This document shows positions 15,696-24,327 of a DNA stretch of 37,027 nucleotides, piece by piece. Both the position numbers and the translations under genes were made by a program. Under the pieces are notes generated by a model. The model worked only from the letters and a program-made list of their open reading frames with translations, was not told where the DNA came from and made no database searches. Source of the DNA: DASQFD01 sp035633255 (GTDB lineage: Bacteria > Actinomycetota > Actinomycetes > Actinomycetales > Dermatophilaceae); assembly GCA_035633255.1 (NCBI GenBank), contig DASQFD010000055.1:1-37027 (forward strand). Direction: 5' to 3'. How positions within the stretch are numbered: the stretch's first letter is position 1; each line of letters starts with the position of its first letter.

Positions 15696-17864
15696 TCACG
15701 CCGTCGACGTCGGCGCGAGCGGCTGCTCGTGGTCGACCTCGATGCGGTCCAGCTCGGGGTCACCGACCTTGCGGGGCCACCAGAACCTCTCGCCGAGGAG
15801 CACCGCGATCGACGGCACGAGCACGGTCCGCACGACCAGGGTGTCGAGCAGCACGCCGAGGCAGATGACCGTCCCGATCTGCGCGAGCACGACGAGCGGC
15901 AGCACGCCGAGGACCGCGAACACGGCGGCGAGCAGGATGCCGGCGCTGGTGATGACCCCACCGGTCGCGGCCAGCGCGCGCAGCATGCCGTAGCGCGGGC
16001 CGTGGCCCTCGGACTCCTCCTGCGCCCGGGTGACGAGGAAGATGTTGTAGTCCACGCCGAGCGCCACGAGGAAGAGGAAGGAGAACAGCGGCACGGCGTC
16101 GCCGAGGGCGTCGAACCCGAACAGCCCGGTGAAGATCCAGTGCGAGGCCCCGAGGGCCGCCAGGTAGGTCATCACCACGGTCGTCACGAGGACCAGCGGC
16201 GCGACCACCGACCGCAGCAGGACGAACAGGGCGACCAGCACCAGCCCGAGGATGACCGGGAAGATCACCAGCCGGTCCCGTGCGGCGGCGTCCGCGGTGT
16301 CGATGCCTTCGGCCTCGCTGCCCCCGACGTAGGTGTCCGGTATGCCGTCCAGCGCGGCCCGCAGGTCGCGCACCGCCTCCTTGGCCTCGTCGGTGCCGGA
16401 GCCGGCCTCCAGGACGACGTCGACCTGGGTCAGCCCGTCGCCGGAGCGGGACGGGGCGGCCGAGGCCACACCGGGGACGGCGGCGGCGGCATCGACCACC
16501 CGCGAGGCCTCCGCCTCGGGGGTGATCACGACGGCCGGGTCGGAGGTGCCGGCGGGGAAGGACTCGGCGAGCCGCTCGGCGGCCGCGATCGCCTCCGGCT
16601 TCTGCAGGAACTGGTCGCTCTCGGAGAGGCCGGTGGTGACCTGGGTCAGGCCCCCGGCCATGACCACGAGGAGGGTCACCGTGCCGACGACGAAGACGAA
16701 CGGCCGCCGGGCGACGGCGTTGCCGACCCGCCGCCAGAGCGACCGGTCGCTGTCGACGAGCTGGGTCTGGCCGACGCGCGGGACGAGCGGCCAGAACACC
16801 CAGCGGCCGAACAGGACCAGCACGGCCGGCAGCACGACGAGGGCGAAGACCATCGCGACGAGGACGCCGACGGCCGAGGCGAGGCCGAGGCTTCGGGTGG
16901 TGGGGACGAGGGAGAGCAGCAGCGTGAGGACGCCGAGGACGACCGTGGTCGAGCTGGCGAGGATCGCCTCGCCGGAGTGGCGCAGGGCCTGGCGCATCGC
17001 GGCATACCGGTCCTGCGTGCGGCGCAGCTCGTTGCGGTAGCGCGAGATGAGCAGCAGCGCGTAGTCGGTGCCGGCGCCGAAGACGAGGACCGACAGGATC
17101 CCGGTCGTCGAGCCGTCCCACTTCATGTCGAGGGCGGACAGGGCCTGGGTCGCGGTGACCACGGCGAGCCGGTCGGCGATCGCGACGGTGACGAGCGGGA
17201 TGACCCAGAGGATGGGGCTGCGGTAGGTGATGAGGAGCAGCAGGGCCACGATGCCGGCGGTCGCGAGGAGCAGCCGGGTGTCGGCGCCCTCGAAGACCGC
17301 GCCCAGGTCGGCCCGCACGGCAGCGGGGCCGGTGACCTGGACCGTCACCCCGTCCGGGGCGGCCTCGCGGAGCTCGGCGCGCAGGGCCGTGACCGCCTCG
17401 GCGTTGGCCTCGTCCCCCTGGGCGGCGACCGGCACGACCCCGATGGCGGCGGTGCCGTCCTCGGCGACCACCGCGCCCGGCGGCCCCGGCTGCTCGGCCC
17501 CCGGCGGGCCTGCGGCGGCCGGCGGGCCTGCGGCCGTCGGCGGGCCGCCGGCGGCCGGAGACTCCTCGGCGACGGCCTGGAGCTGCGCGGTGTACTCGGC
17601 GTCGATGGTCGCCACCGCGGACTCCGAGAGGGTCCCCGCGTCCGCGCTCCACACCACGACGGCGGTGGAGTCGTCACCCTGGGGCAGCCGCGCCTGCAGC
17701 TCGACGACCTTCGTGGAGTCGGTGCCGGCCGCCAGGTTCTGGGTGGCGGTCGGGGAGCTCTCCGCCTCGCCGACCAGCACGATCCCGGCGATGCCGAGGA
17801 GCAGCGCCACCAGGGCGACGACCCAGGCTCGGCGACGCTGGAGGAAGAGGTTGGCGAGGGACAT
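15696..17864 (-). CDS. MmpL/RND-family transporter
   Basis: A 722-residue RND transporter of the MMPL class, which uses the proton gradient to move lipids or drugs across the membrane. The usual duplicated plan is present: one N-terminal helix, an extracellular loop (with an Ala/Gly/Pro-rich insert at about residues 95-130), a block of five helices containing FGAGTDYALLLISRYRNEL (the Asp-Tyr pair of MMPL helix 4), a second loop, and a second block with ALGVDYNIFLVTRAQEE. The length is shorter than mycobacterial MmpLs and close to actinobacterial YdfJ-type members. It is divergent from marR, and a minus-strand TAACCT at 17913-17918, overlapping the MarR palindrome, could be its -10, giving a 48-base leader. 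Confidence 0.93.
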   Translation of the reverse strand: MSLANLFLQRRRAWVVALVALLLGIAGIVLVGEAESSPTATQNLAAGTDSTKVVELQARLPQGDDSTAVVVWSADAGTLSESAVATIDAEYTAQLQAVAEESPAAGGPPTAAGPPAAAGPPGAEQPGPPGAVVAEDGTAAIGVVPVAAQGDEANAEAVTALRAELREAAPDGVTVQVTGPAAVRADLGAVFEGADTRLLLATAGIVALLLLITYRSPILWVIPLVTVAIADRLAVVTATQALSALDMKWDGSTTGILSVLVFGAGTDYALLLISRYRNELRRTQDRYAAMRQALRHSGEAILASSTTVVLGVLTLLLSLVPTTRSLGLASAVGVLVAMVFALVVLPAVLVLFGRWVFWPLVPRVGQTQLVDSDRSLWRRVGNAVARRPFVFVVGTVTLLVVMAGGLTQVTTGLSESDQFLQKPEAIAAAERLAESFPAGTSDPAVVITPEAEASRVVDAAAAVPGVASAAPSRSGDGLTQVDVVLEAGSGTDEAKEAVRDLRAALDGIPDTYVGGSEAEGIDTADAAARDRLVIFPVILGLVLVALFVLLRSVVAPLVLVTTVVMTYLAALGASHWIFTGLFGFDALGDAVPLFSFLFLVALGVDYNIFLVTRAQEESEGHGPRYGMLRALAATGGVITSAGILLAAVFAVLGVLPLVVLAQIGTVICLGVLLDTLVVRTVLVPSIAVLLGERFWWPRKVGDPELDRIEVDHEQPLAPTSTA

Positions 17865-17911
17865 TCCGGCTCACTTCGCGGTGGAGGGTGGCCTGCAGGG
17901 TTTTCGCTCAG

Positions 17912-17917
17912 TAGGTT
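17912..17917 (+). promoter_or_regulatory. -10 element of marR
   Basis: TAGGTT ends six bases before ATG 17924, so the transcript probably starts at or near the start codon. Confidence 0.5.
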
Positions 17918-17935
17918 ACTCACATGGTGAGTGAC
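17915..17935. promoter_or_regulatory. Probable MarR operator over the start codon
   Basis: GTTACTCAC-ATG-GTGAGTGAC has 9-base arms with one mismatch and the marR start codon as its centre. It overlaps the marR -10 and a possible -10 for the divergent exporter, so one bound dimer could shut both genes. Confidence 0.6.
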
Positions 17936-18448
17936 TCTGGCAAGGCGGCGCCGGAGCCGCCGACGCCGGAGCGGCCGACGCCGGAGCCGCCGACCGAGCG
18001 GCCGCACACGGCATACGTGGAGCAGTGGCGGCGGACGGAGTCGCTGAGGGCACTCAAGGAGCTCATCGACGTGTCCGCCGCGGTGCCGCCCGCGGTCGCG
18101 GCGCGGGCGGCGCTCACGCACCACGAGCTGACCACGCTCGAGCACCTGATGCGCGGCCCCGTGGGCCCGGTCGAGCTGGCGCGGGTCCTTCGGGTGACCT
18201 CCGCCGCGTCGTCCGGGATCGTCGACCGGCTGTGCGCTCGCGGCCACGTGGTGCGGGAGCCGCACCCGAGCGACGGGCGTCGCACGCAGGTGGTCCTGAC
18301 CCCGTCGGGGCGCGAGGAGGTGCTCGGGCACCTGGTGCCGATGTTCGCCGCGCTGGACGCGCTCGACTCGCGGCTCAGCGAGGGGGAGCGCCGGGTGGTG
18401 GCGGACTACCTGCGCGGGGCGATCGACGCGATGCACCGCCTGCTCTGA
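17924..18448 (+). CDS. MarR-family transcriptional regulator
   Basis: A 174-residue winged-helix repressor. After a Pro/Glu-rich head made of three 15-base DNA repeats (17951-17995, PEPPTPERPTPEPPT), the MarR domain is clear: ALTHHELTTLEHLMRG, PVGPVELARVLRVTSAASSGIVDRLCARGHVVREPHPSDGRRTQVVLTPSG (recognition helix and wing) and a C-terminal dimerisation helix. It probably represses the divergent MmpL-type exporter and itself, responding to a compound that the exporter removes (inference from context). Leaderless start at ATG 17924. Confidence 0.92.
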   Translation: MVSDSGKAAPEPPTPERPTPEPPTERPHTAYVEQWRRTESLRALKELIDVSAAVPPAVAARAALTHHELTTLEHLMRGPVGPVELARVLRVTSAASSGIVDRLCARGHVVREPHPSDGRRTQVVLTPSGREEVLGHLVPMFAALDALDSRLSEGERRVVADYLRGAIDAMHRLL

Positions 18449-18476
18449 CCTCGGCCGGTGCGGCAGGATGCCCGCC

Positions 18477-18845
18477 ATGAGCGATTCCACTGCTGCTCGG
18501 GACGTCGACGCGGTGCTCGGGGCGGTCCCGGAGCCCGAGCGGTCCGCGCTGCTGACGCTGCGGTCGCAGGTGAGGGAGCTGGTGCCCGAGGCCGACGAGG
18601 GCATCGCCTACGGCCTGCCGTGCTTCCGGCTCGGCCGGCCGTTCCTCGGGTACGGCCCGCGACGTGGGGGCTGCAGCCTCTACCCGATGAGCGGCGGCAT
18701 CATCGAGCGCTTCGCCGACCGGCTGGAGGCGTTTCGCCGGACCAAGGGCGCCATCCACTTCACGGCGGACCGGCCCCTCCCGGCGGACCTCGTCGCCGAC
18801 ATCGTGCGCGCCCGCCTCGACGAGATCCGCGACACCGGCCACTGA
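18477..18845 (+). CDS. DUF1801 (YdhG-like) domain protein
   Basis: A 122-residue DUF1801 protein. The family pattern is visible: an N-terminal helical stretch VLGAVPEPERSALLTLRSQVRELVPEADEGIAYGLPCFRL, the central YGPRRGGCSLYPMSGG..., and the C-terminal TKGAIHFTADRPLPADLVADIVRARLDEI. The fold is SRPBCC-like/small alpha-beta with no established biochemical role. ATG 18477 is preferred over ATG 18468 because CAGGAT (18464-18469) fits a -10 seven bases upstream of it. Confidence 0.88.
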   Translation: MSDSTAARDVDAVLGAVPEPERSALLTLRSQVRELVPEADEGIAYGLPCFRLGRPFLGYGPRRGGCSLYPMSGGIIERFADRLEAFRRTKGAIHFTADRPLPADLVADIVRARLDEIRDTGH

Positions 18846-18874
18846 CGCCCGAATCCGCGGCCTCGCGTCGACGC

Positions 18875-20449
18875 TCAGGAGTGGAGCAGTGCCCGCAGCG
18901 CGCCGATGGTGTCGGCCTCGGCCGGCGTCTTGTCCGGGCGGTAGCGGCGGACGCGGGCGAAGCGCAGGGCCAGCCCCCCGGCATACCGCGGGGAGCGTTG
19001 CACCCCGTCGAGGGCGACCTCGACGACGAGCTCGGGCCGCAGGTGCACCACGCCGGCGCTCCGGCCGGCCTCGTGGCGCGGGAAGGTCTCGGTCTGCCAT
19101 CGGAGCAGCTCGTCGGTGAGCCCCTTGAACGTCTTGCCCACCATGACCAAGCCGCCCGCCGGCCCGTGTGCGCCATCGGGGTCGAGGGCACCGAGGTGCA
19201 GGTTGGAGAGCCAGCCGCGCCGCCGCCCCGACCCCCACTCGGCCGCGAGCACCACGAGGTCCACGGTGTGCACCGGCTTGACCTTCAGCCAGGACCGGCC
19301 GCGCCGGCCGGCGGCGTAGGGCGAGTCGACGCCCTTGACGACCACCCCTTCGTGCCCGGCCCGCAGCGCCTCCTCGAGGACCCGCTGGGCGACCTCCGGG
19401 TCGTCGGTGACGGCGCCGGGGACCCGGTGGCCGGGGGCGATGCGCTCGAGCACCTCGAGCCGGTGCCGGAGCGGCTCGTCGACGAGGTCGCGGCCGTCGA
19501 CGTGGAGGACGTCGAAGAACCACGGTGAGAGCACCTGCTCGCGGACCGCGTCGGCGCCGAACCGGCTCATCGTGTCCTGGAACGGCCGCGGTGCCCCGGA
19601 CTCGTCGAGCGCCAGGGTCTCGCCGTCGAGGATCACCTCGGTGACCGGCAGCGATCGCACGACCTGCACGATCTCCGGCACCCGCGGCGTGACGTCCGCG
19701 AGGCTGCGGGTCCAGACGCCGACCACGTCGCCGCGCCGGTGCACCTGGATCCGCGCGCCGTCGAGCTTGTGCTCCACGGACGCCTCGCCCGTGACGGCGA
19801 GGGCGGCCCCGGGGTCGGTCGCCGTCGACGCGAGCATCGGGTGGACCGGGACGCCGACGGTGAGCCCGACGCCATCGAGCGCATCGGGGTCGGTGAGGGC
19901 CAGCCGCGCGGTGCCACCGAGGCTGCCGGTGAGCATGACGGCACGCCGCACCGTGGCGGCCGGGCGCCCGACCGCGGCGGCCAGCGCGTCGGTCACCAGC
20001 CCGTCGAGGGCGCCGGTGCGCACCTCGCCGGTCAGTGCCCGGACGAGGAGGTCCCGCTCCTCGGGTGCCGCCCGGGTCAGGAGGTCCACGAGCACGGTGT
20101 GCCGCCTGCTCGCCGACCCGGGGCCGGCCAGTGCGGCGAGCGTGGTCAGCGTCGCGTCGACCTCGGCCACCGTCAGGGTCTGGGGGTCCGGGGCTTCGGC
20201 CGAAACGGGGACCGCGCTCAGGCTCGCGTCGGGAGGCCCCGCTTCCGCCTCGGCGCGCGCCGCGGCGAGGAGCCGCCACCCGACGCCGACCCGCCCCTGC
20301 CGCGGCCGCCCCAGGAGCAGCCCGACCACCGCCTCGGCCTCCTCGGGCGGGCAGGCCCCGAGCAGCCCGGCCAGCACCTGCACCTTCGTGGTGCGCGACC
20401 GGGTCGCACCCAGCCGTTCGGCGGCCTCGACGAGGCGGGAGAGCAGCAT
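18875..20449 (-). CDS. ligB: ATP-dependent DNA ligase (LigB type)
   Basis: A 524-residue ATP-dependent DNA ligase, the accessory actinobacterial LigB type that works besides the essential NAD-dependent LigA. It contains an N-terminal helical DNA-binding domain (1-200), the nucleotidyltransferase motif I EHKLDGARIQVH with adenylated Lys228, motif III around LDGETLAL (~275), motif IV GHEGVVVKG, motif V SWLKVKP and a C-terminal OB fold. The ATG at 20449 has minus-strand CACACT six bases upstream. Together with the Fpg/Nei gene downstream on the other strand, it makes a small cluster of DNA-repair functions, though not one operon. Confidence 0.94.
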   Translation of the reverse strand: MLLSRLVEAAERLGATRSRTTKVQVLAGLLGACPPEEAEAVVGLLLGRPRQGRVGVGWRLLAAARAEAEAGPPDASLSAVPVSAEAPDPQTLTVAEVDATLTTLAALAGPGSASRRHTVLVDLLTRAAPEERDLLVRALTGEVRTGALDGLVTDALAAAVGRPAATVRRAVMLTGSLGGTARLALTDPDALDGVGLTVGVPVHPMLASTATDPGAALAVTGEASVEHKLDGARIQVHRRGDVVGVWTRSLADVTPRVPEIVQVVRSLPVTEVILDGETLALDESGAPRPFQDTMSRFGADAVREQVLSPWFFDVLHVDGRDLVDEPLRHRLEVLERIAPGHRVPGAVTDDPEVAQRVLEEALRAGHEGVVVKGVDSPYAAGRRGRSWLKVKPVHTVDLVVLAAEWGSGRRRGWLSNLHLGALDPDGAHGPAGGLVMVGKTFKGLTDELLRWQTETFPRHEAGRSAGVVHLRPELVVEVALDGVQRSPRYAGGLALRFARVRRYRPDKTPAEADTIGALRALLHS

Positions 20450-20455
20450 CCCGCG

Positions 20456-20461
20456 AGTGTG
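20456..20461 (-). promoter_or_regulatory. -10 element of ligB
   Basis: Minus-strand CACACT ends six bases before ATG 20449. Confidence 0.4.
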
Positions 20462-20484
20462 CCGTGGCGCGACCGCAGTCGTCC

Positions 20485-21270
20485 TCAGGCGTACCGCCCC
20501 GCGGCGCGGACGGCCTGCCCGGCGTACCCGCCGCCGAAGAGCACCGCGTGGAGCATGAGGGGGTGCGCCTGGTGGAGCGGGACCCGCTCCCGCCACCCCT
20601 CGGCGAGCGGGTGCACCTCGGCGTAGGCGCCCCGCACCCGGTCCAGGTGCGGGGCGCCGAAGAGCGCGAGCATCGCCAGGTCGGTCTCGCGGTGCCCGCC
20701 GTGCGCCGCGGGGTCGAGGAGCACCGCCCCCGCCTTGGTCCACAGGACGTTGCCGGACCACAGGTCGCCGTGCAGCCGCGCCGGCCGGTCGTCGTCGTCC
20801 AGCTCGCCCCTCTCGAGCCGCGCCGCGAGGGCCTCCAGCACGCGCGCGTCGCCCGCCGACCAGGTGCCGCGGTCCCGCCCGAGCCGCAGCACCGCCCGGA
20901 TGCGGTGCTCGGCGTGGAAGGCCCCCCACGTGGTGCTCGCGGCCAGCCCCAGCGGCAGCGGCTCCTCGAGCGGGCCGAGGTAGCCGTCACCCTCCCAGCC
21001 GTCCGGACCGACCCCGTATGCCGTGGCGCCGGCATCGTGGGTGGCCGCCAGCCCGCGACCCAGGACCTCGGCCGCCCCGGTGGTCGGGGCGGCCGGCTCC
21101 AGCCGCTCCAGGTCGAGGTGGTCGGCGCCGACCTCGAGCACCCGCGCCACCGGGGCGCCGCCTCCGTCCACCGCCGCACCCAGCCACCGGAGACCCGCCG
21201 CCTCCCAGCGGAAGTAGCGCGCCGGGACCCCCGACGCGGACTTGCGGACGGTGGCCGTCACGCGGCCCAT
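20485..21270 (-). CDS. Fructosamine-kinase family phosphotransferase
   Basis: A 261-residue fructosamine-3-kinase-like protein. These enzymes phosphorylate sugar adducts on protein lysines so that they fall off, and bacterial members act on ribulosamines and similar compounds. The kinase core is visible: the catalytic loop HGDLWSGNV (167-175), the metal Asp in LLDPAAHGGHRETDLAML (Asp186), and the C-terminal helices with LHQAHPLMLHAVLFGGGY, characteristic of the family. It is slightly short relative to the usual ~290 residues, with the loss at the N-terminal lobe. ATG 21270 is the first start; no clear -10 is seen. It is upstream of ligB on the same strand (35 bases), possibly co-transcribed with it. 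Confidence 0.9.
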   Translation of the reverse strand: MGRVTATVRKSASGVPARYFRWEAAGLRWLGAAVDGGGAPVARVLEVGADHLDLERLEPAAPTTGAAEVLGRGLAATHDAGATAYGVGPDGWEGDGYLGPLEEPLPLGLAASTTWGAFHAEHRIRAVLRLGRDRGTWSAGDARVLEALAARLERGELDDDDRPARLHGDLWSGNVLWTKAGAVLLDPAAHGGHRETDLAMLALFGAPHLDRVRGAYAEVHPLAEGWRERVPLHQAHPLMLHAVLFGGGYAGQAVRAAGRYA

Positions 21271-21367
21271 CGTCGCAGCGCCGGCCGGCCGCGGCGACGA
21301 GGGGGAGCGGAGGGGAGCGGAGACCGAGGGGCCCCACGCGGGCGGCCGGACGGCATACCCGTTGCCC

Positions 21368-21373
21368 TAGAGT
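21368..21373 (+). promoter_or_regulatory. -10 element of the APP1-domain gene
   Basis: TAGAGT matches TANNNT and ends six bases before ATG 21380. Confidence 0.5.
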
Positions 21374-21379
21374 CGCACC

Positions 21380-22435
21380 ATGGCACGCCCCCATGCCGCC
21401 GCCATCTTCGAGGACGCGTGGCACCGGAGGCTGACCGACACCCTGCGGGAGCGCGGGTGGCGGACGAAGATCATCCCGCACACCGGCTACGGCGGCGCCG
21501 ACTTCGTGCGGGTGCTCGGCCGGGTGCTGCTGAGCCGCAACCCGGAGCGGCACGCCGCCGGCGACGCCGGGGCGAGCCCGCGCGAGCTGAAGACCGCCGA
21601 GGACGAGACCCGCGGCTGGCGGGCCTTCGTCACCTCGCCCGCCATCGGCGTCCCCGTCTTCGTGCGCGTGGGCGACCAGCGCGTGACGACGATGACCGAC
21701 CGCAGCGGCCTGGTGGACGTCACCGTGCGGGGTCACGGGCTGGACCCGGGCTGGCACAGCGTGCAGCTGGACTCGCCGGACGCCGTCGCGACCGAGGCGT
21801 CGGTGCTCGTCATCGGCGACACCGCCTTCGGGGTGGTCAGCGACATCGACGACACCGTGCTCTCCACCTCGCTGCCGCGGCCGTTGATCGCGGGGTGGAA
21901 CACCTTCCTGCGGACCGAGGGCACCCGCCGCGCCGTGCCGGGGATGGCGACCCTCTACCGGTCGCTCGCGGCGCAGCACCCCGGGGCGCCGTTCCTCTAC
22001 CTCTCGACGGGCGCGTGGAACACCGCGCCCTGGCTGACCCGCTTCCTCCGGCGCAACGGCTACCCGCCCGGACCGATGCTCCTGACCGACTGGGGCCCGA
22101 CCAACACCGGGTGGTTCCGCTCGGGGCAGGACCACAAGCGCTCCAGCCTGCACCGGCTGGCGCGCGAGCTGCCGCACGTGCGGTGGCTGCTCGTCGGCGA
22201 CGACGGCCAGCACGACCCGAGGATCTACACCGAGTTCGCCGCCCGGCGCCCGGACGCACTGCGCGCCATCGCCATCCGTGAGCTGTCCACCGGTGAGCAC
22301 GTGCTCTCGAGCGGTATGCCGGTGGGTGCCGACCAGCTCGCCCCGGTGCCGACCGCGGAGCTGTCCGTGCCGGTGGTGCGCGCCCCCGACGGGTTCGCGC
22401 TGGCCCGGGCCCTGCGACCGGTGCTGGCGGGCTGA
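21380..22435 (+). CDS. APP1/DUF2183 domain phosphatase-like protein
   Basis: A 351-residue protein with the APP1 catalytic domain (DUF2183), a HAD-like fold that in yeast App1 is a phosphatidate phosphatase. The DxDxT motif is present in VVSDIDDTVLST (about residues 153-164), with FLYLSTGAWNT, LLTDWGPTNTGWFRSGQDHKRSSL and WLLVGDDGQHDPRIYTEFA as the later HAD motifs. The N-terminal ~150 residues form a beta-rich part. It is predicted soluble, and bacterial members are uncharacterised. The stop is followed after three bases by the GTG of the Fpg/Nei gene, so the two are probably one operon. Confidence 0.9.
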   Translation: MARPHAAAIFEDAWHRRLTDTLRERGWRTKIIPHTGYGGADFVRVLGRVLLSRNPERHAAGDAGASPRELKTAEDETRGWRAFVTSPAIGVPVFVRVGDQRVTTMTDRSGLVDVTVRGHGLDPGWHSVQLDSPDAVATEASVLVIGDTAFGVVSDIDDTVLSTSLPRPLIAGWNTFLRTEGTRRAVPGMATLYRSLAAQHPGAPFLYLSTGAWNTAPWLTRFLRRNGYPPGPMLLTDWGPTNTGWFRSGQDHKRSSLHRLARELPHVRWLLVGDDGQHDPRIYTEFAARRPDALRAIAIRELSTGEHVLSSGMPVGADQLAPVPTAELSVPVVRAPDGFALARALRPVLAG

Positions 22436-22438
22436 GCC

Positions 22439-23299
22439 GTGCCGGAGCTGCCGGAGGTGCAGGCGCTGGTGGACTTCCTCGCCGAGCGCACCGACGGGCT
22501 GGGGGTGACCGGCGTCGAGCTCGGGTCGATCTCGGTGCTCAAGACCTTCGCCCCGCCCCCGCAGACGCTGGTGGGGGCGCCGGTCACGGGGGTGGCGCGG
22601 CACGGCAAGTTCGTCGACCTCGACTGCGGCGGCACCCACCTGGTCTTCCACCTCGCGCGGGCCGGGTGGCTGCGGTGGTCGGACGCGATGCCGACGACGG
22701 TGCTGCGGCCGGGGAAGTCGCCGATCGCGCTGCGGGTGCGCCTCTCCGACGGCTCCGGCTTCGACCTCACCGAGGCCGGCACGAGGAAGCGGCTCGCGGC
22801 CTACGTGGTCAACGACCCGCAGGAGGTGCCCGGCGTGGCGACCCTGGGGCCGGACCCGCTGGCGGACGACTTCACCGAGGCGGTCTTCGCGGGCATCCTG
22901 GCCGGGCGGCGCGCCCAGGTGAAGGGGGTGCTGCGCGACCAGTCGGTCATCGCCGGCATCGGCAACGCCTACTCCGACGAGATCCTGCACGTGGCGCGGC
23001 TGAGCCCGTTCGCCATCGCCGCCACCCTGCCCCCCGAGACCGTGACGCGCCTGTATGCCGCACTGCGCGGCACGCTCGCCGGCGCCGTGCGCACGGCGAC
23101 GGGGAAGCCGGCCAAGGAGCTCAAGGACGCCAAGCGGGCGGGGATGCGGGTCCACGGGCGGGCCGGGGAGGTGTGCCCGGAGTGCGGGGACGTGGTGCGC
23201 GAGGTGTCGTTCGCGGACTCGGCGCTGCAGTACTGCGCGACCTGCCAGACCGGCGGGAAGCCGCTCGCCGACCGGAGGACGAGCAAGTTCCTCAAGTAG
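22439..23299 (+). CDS. Fpg/Nei-family DNA glycosylase
   Basis: A 286-residue formamidopyrimidine/endonuclease VIII-type glycosylase that removes oxidised bases and nicks the abasic site. Marks: the N-terminal PELPEV (catalytic Pro after the start residue, Glu next), Lys in HGKFVDLD (beta-hairpin Lys), the H2TH segment VLRDQSVIAGIGNAYSDEILHVARLSPF and a C-terminal zinc finger CPECG...YCATCQTGGK with four cysteines. GTG 22439 is fixed by the need for Pro at position 2. It is translated three bases after the APP1-domain gene. Confidence 0.94.
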   Translation: MPELPEVQALVDFLAERTDGLGVTGVELGSISVLKTFAPPPQTLVGAPVTGVARHGKFVDLDCGGTHLVFHLARAGWLRWSDAMPTTVLRPGKSPIALRVRLSDGSGFDLTEAGTRKRLAAYVVNDPQEVPGVATLGPDPLADDFTEAVFAGILAGRRAQVKGVLRDQSVIAGIGNAYSDEILHVARLSPFAIAATLPPETVTRLYAALRGTLAGAVRTATGKPAKELKDAKRAGMRVHGRAGEVCPECGDVVREVSFADSALQYCATCQTGGKPLADRRTSKFLK

Positions 23300-23337
23300 G
23301 CGAGGTGGTCTCCCGCCAAGTGGCACGTGGTGACTTT

Positions 23338-23353
23338 GCTGCCAATAGGCAGC
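23338..23353. terminator. Hairpin after the glycosylase gene
   Basis: GCTGCC-AATA-GGCAGC forms a perfect 6-base stem with a 4-base loop, 38 bases after the glycosylase stop; flanking GTGAC-TTT and TTC-GTGAC are partly complementary. No T-run follows. It could end the APP1-glycosylase transcript or be a repeat element. Confidence 0.4.
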
Positions 23354-23417
23354 TTCGTGACCGCCGCACCCGGCTGCCCTGCCCATGGGCACGACCCGGT
23401 GTCGGGGCCGAAGGCGG

Positions 23418-23423
23418 CACAAT
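23418..23423 (+). promoter_or_regulatory. -10 element of the rhodanese gene
   Basis: CACAAT ends six bases before ATG 23430. Confidence 0.45.
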
Positions 23424-23429
23424 GTCGGG

Positions 23430-23759
23430 ATGGACGACTTCGCGCAGATTGCCGTGACCGACCTGCCCGACGACGCCGTGCTCCTCGACATCCGCGAGCA
23501 GGACGAGTGGGACCGTGGACACGCCCCCGGTGCCGTGCACATCCCGATGGGTGAGCTGCCGGCCCGCCTCGGTGAGCTTCCCGACGACTCCGACGGCCCG
23601 ATGGTCGTGACCTGCCGCAGCGGCGGGCGGGTGAGCCGCACGCTGCCGTGGCTGGCGCAGCAGGGCTACGACGTCGCCAACCTCGACGGCGGCATGCTGG
23701 CCTGGCAGGCGGCGGGCAAGCCGCTCGAGTCCGACGCCGGCGCCCCGTCGGTGGTGTGA
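23430..23759 (+). CDS. Rhodanese-like domain protein
   Basis: A 109-residue single-domain rhodanese. The CDC25/rhodanese fold is clear: VLLDIREQDEWDRGHAPGAVHIPMGEL, the active loop VTCRSGGRVSRTL with catalytic Cys62, and the closing YDVANLDGGMLAWQAAGKPL. It would carry a persulfide on the cysteine; the acceptor is not evident. The start at ATG 23430 is set by the -10 six bases upstream. Its stop overlaps the GTG of the next gene as GTGA. Confidence 0.93.
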   Translation: MDDFAQIAVTDLPDDAVLLDIREQDEWDRGHAPGAVHIPMGELPARLGELPDDSDGPMVVTCRSGGRVSRTLPWLAQQGYDVANLDGGMLAWQAAGKPLESDAGAPSVV

Positions 23760-24298
23760 GGGTGGGCCTTTTCGGTCGGCGCGGCCGCACCGAGCACGAG
23801 GCGCTGTCCGCCGACCAGGCGGAAGTGACGGCCCTCGACCACGGCGCGGACGGGCCGGCCGCGCTCGACACCGACGACGAGGCGGCCCTGCGGCCGAGGA
23901 GCTCCCCGATCACGGACACCGAGCGCGCCCGGATCGCCGCCGGCCTGGCCGCCTTGGCCGCGGAAGGGGTGGACGTCGACGACCCGGCGTCGCTGGGCGC
24001 CGGCTACGACACGGCATACACGGCGTGGTCGGCGGGCCGGGAGGGGAGCCGGCCGGACCACGCGGCCGTCGTGGAGCGGTACGCCATCGGCGTCGGCGAG
24101 CACCTGCGCCGCCACACCGACCTCGACTGGGCCGTGGTCACCGACGTCTTCGGGACCGACCTGGGCGTGGCGGGGGGCATCGGCGGGTCGTTCGTGGTCG
24201 TGCCGGCCAACCTCGTCGCCGCGCGGTGGATGCGCGGGGAGACCGGCTGGCTGCCCGGCGTGGTCGGCCACCTCGTCCGGCGCCGCTCCCGGCGCTGA
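23756..24298 (+). CDS. DUF3806-like protein
   Basis: A 180-residue protein coupled to the rhodanese gene: its GTG (23756) overlaps the TGA as GTGA; GTG 23762 is an alternative. The first ~60 residues are acidic and low complexity. The rest (TDTERARIAAGLAALAAEGVDVDDPASLGAGYDTA..., YAIGVGEHLRRHTDLDWAVVTDVFGTDLGV, SFVVVPANLVAARWMRGE) resembles DUF3806 domain proteins, whose function is unknown. No signal peptide or membrane segment is present. Confidence in the family is moderate. Confidence 0.7.
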   Translation: MRVGLFGRRGRTEHEALSADQAEVTALDHGADGPAALDTDDEAALRPRSSPITDTERARIAAGLAALAAEGVDVDDPASLGAGYDTAYTAWSAGREGSRPDHAAVVERYAIGVGEHLRRHTDLDWAVVTDVFGTDLGVAGGIGGSFVVVPANLVAARWMRGETGWLPGVVGHLVRRRSRR

Positions 24299-24327
24299 CC
24301 CCGCGCCGCCCCGCCGGCCCCTGCGGA

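Noticed and set aside
15729..17930. A 733-codon plus-strand frame
   Set aside because: It is the antisense shadow of the MmpL-type gene, rich in Asp/His/Gly/Arg with no motif.
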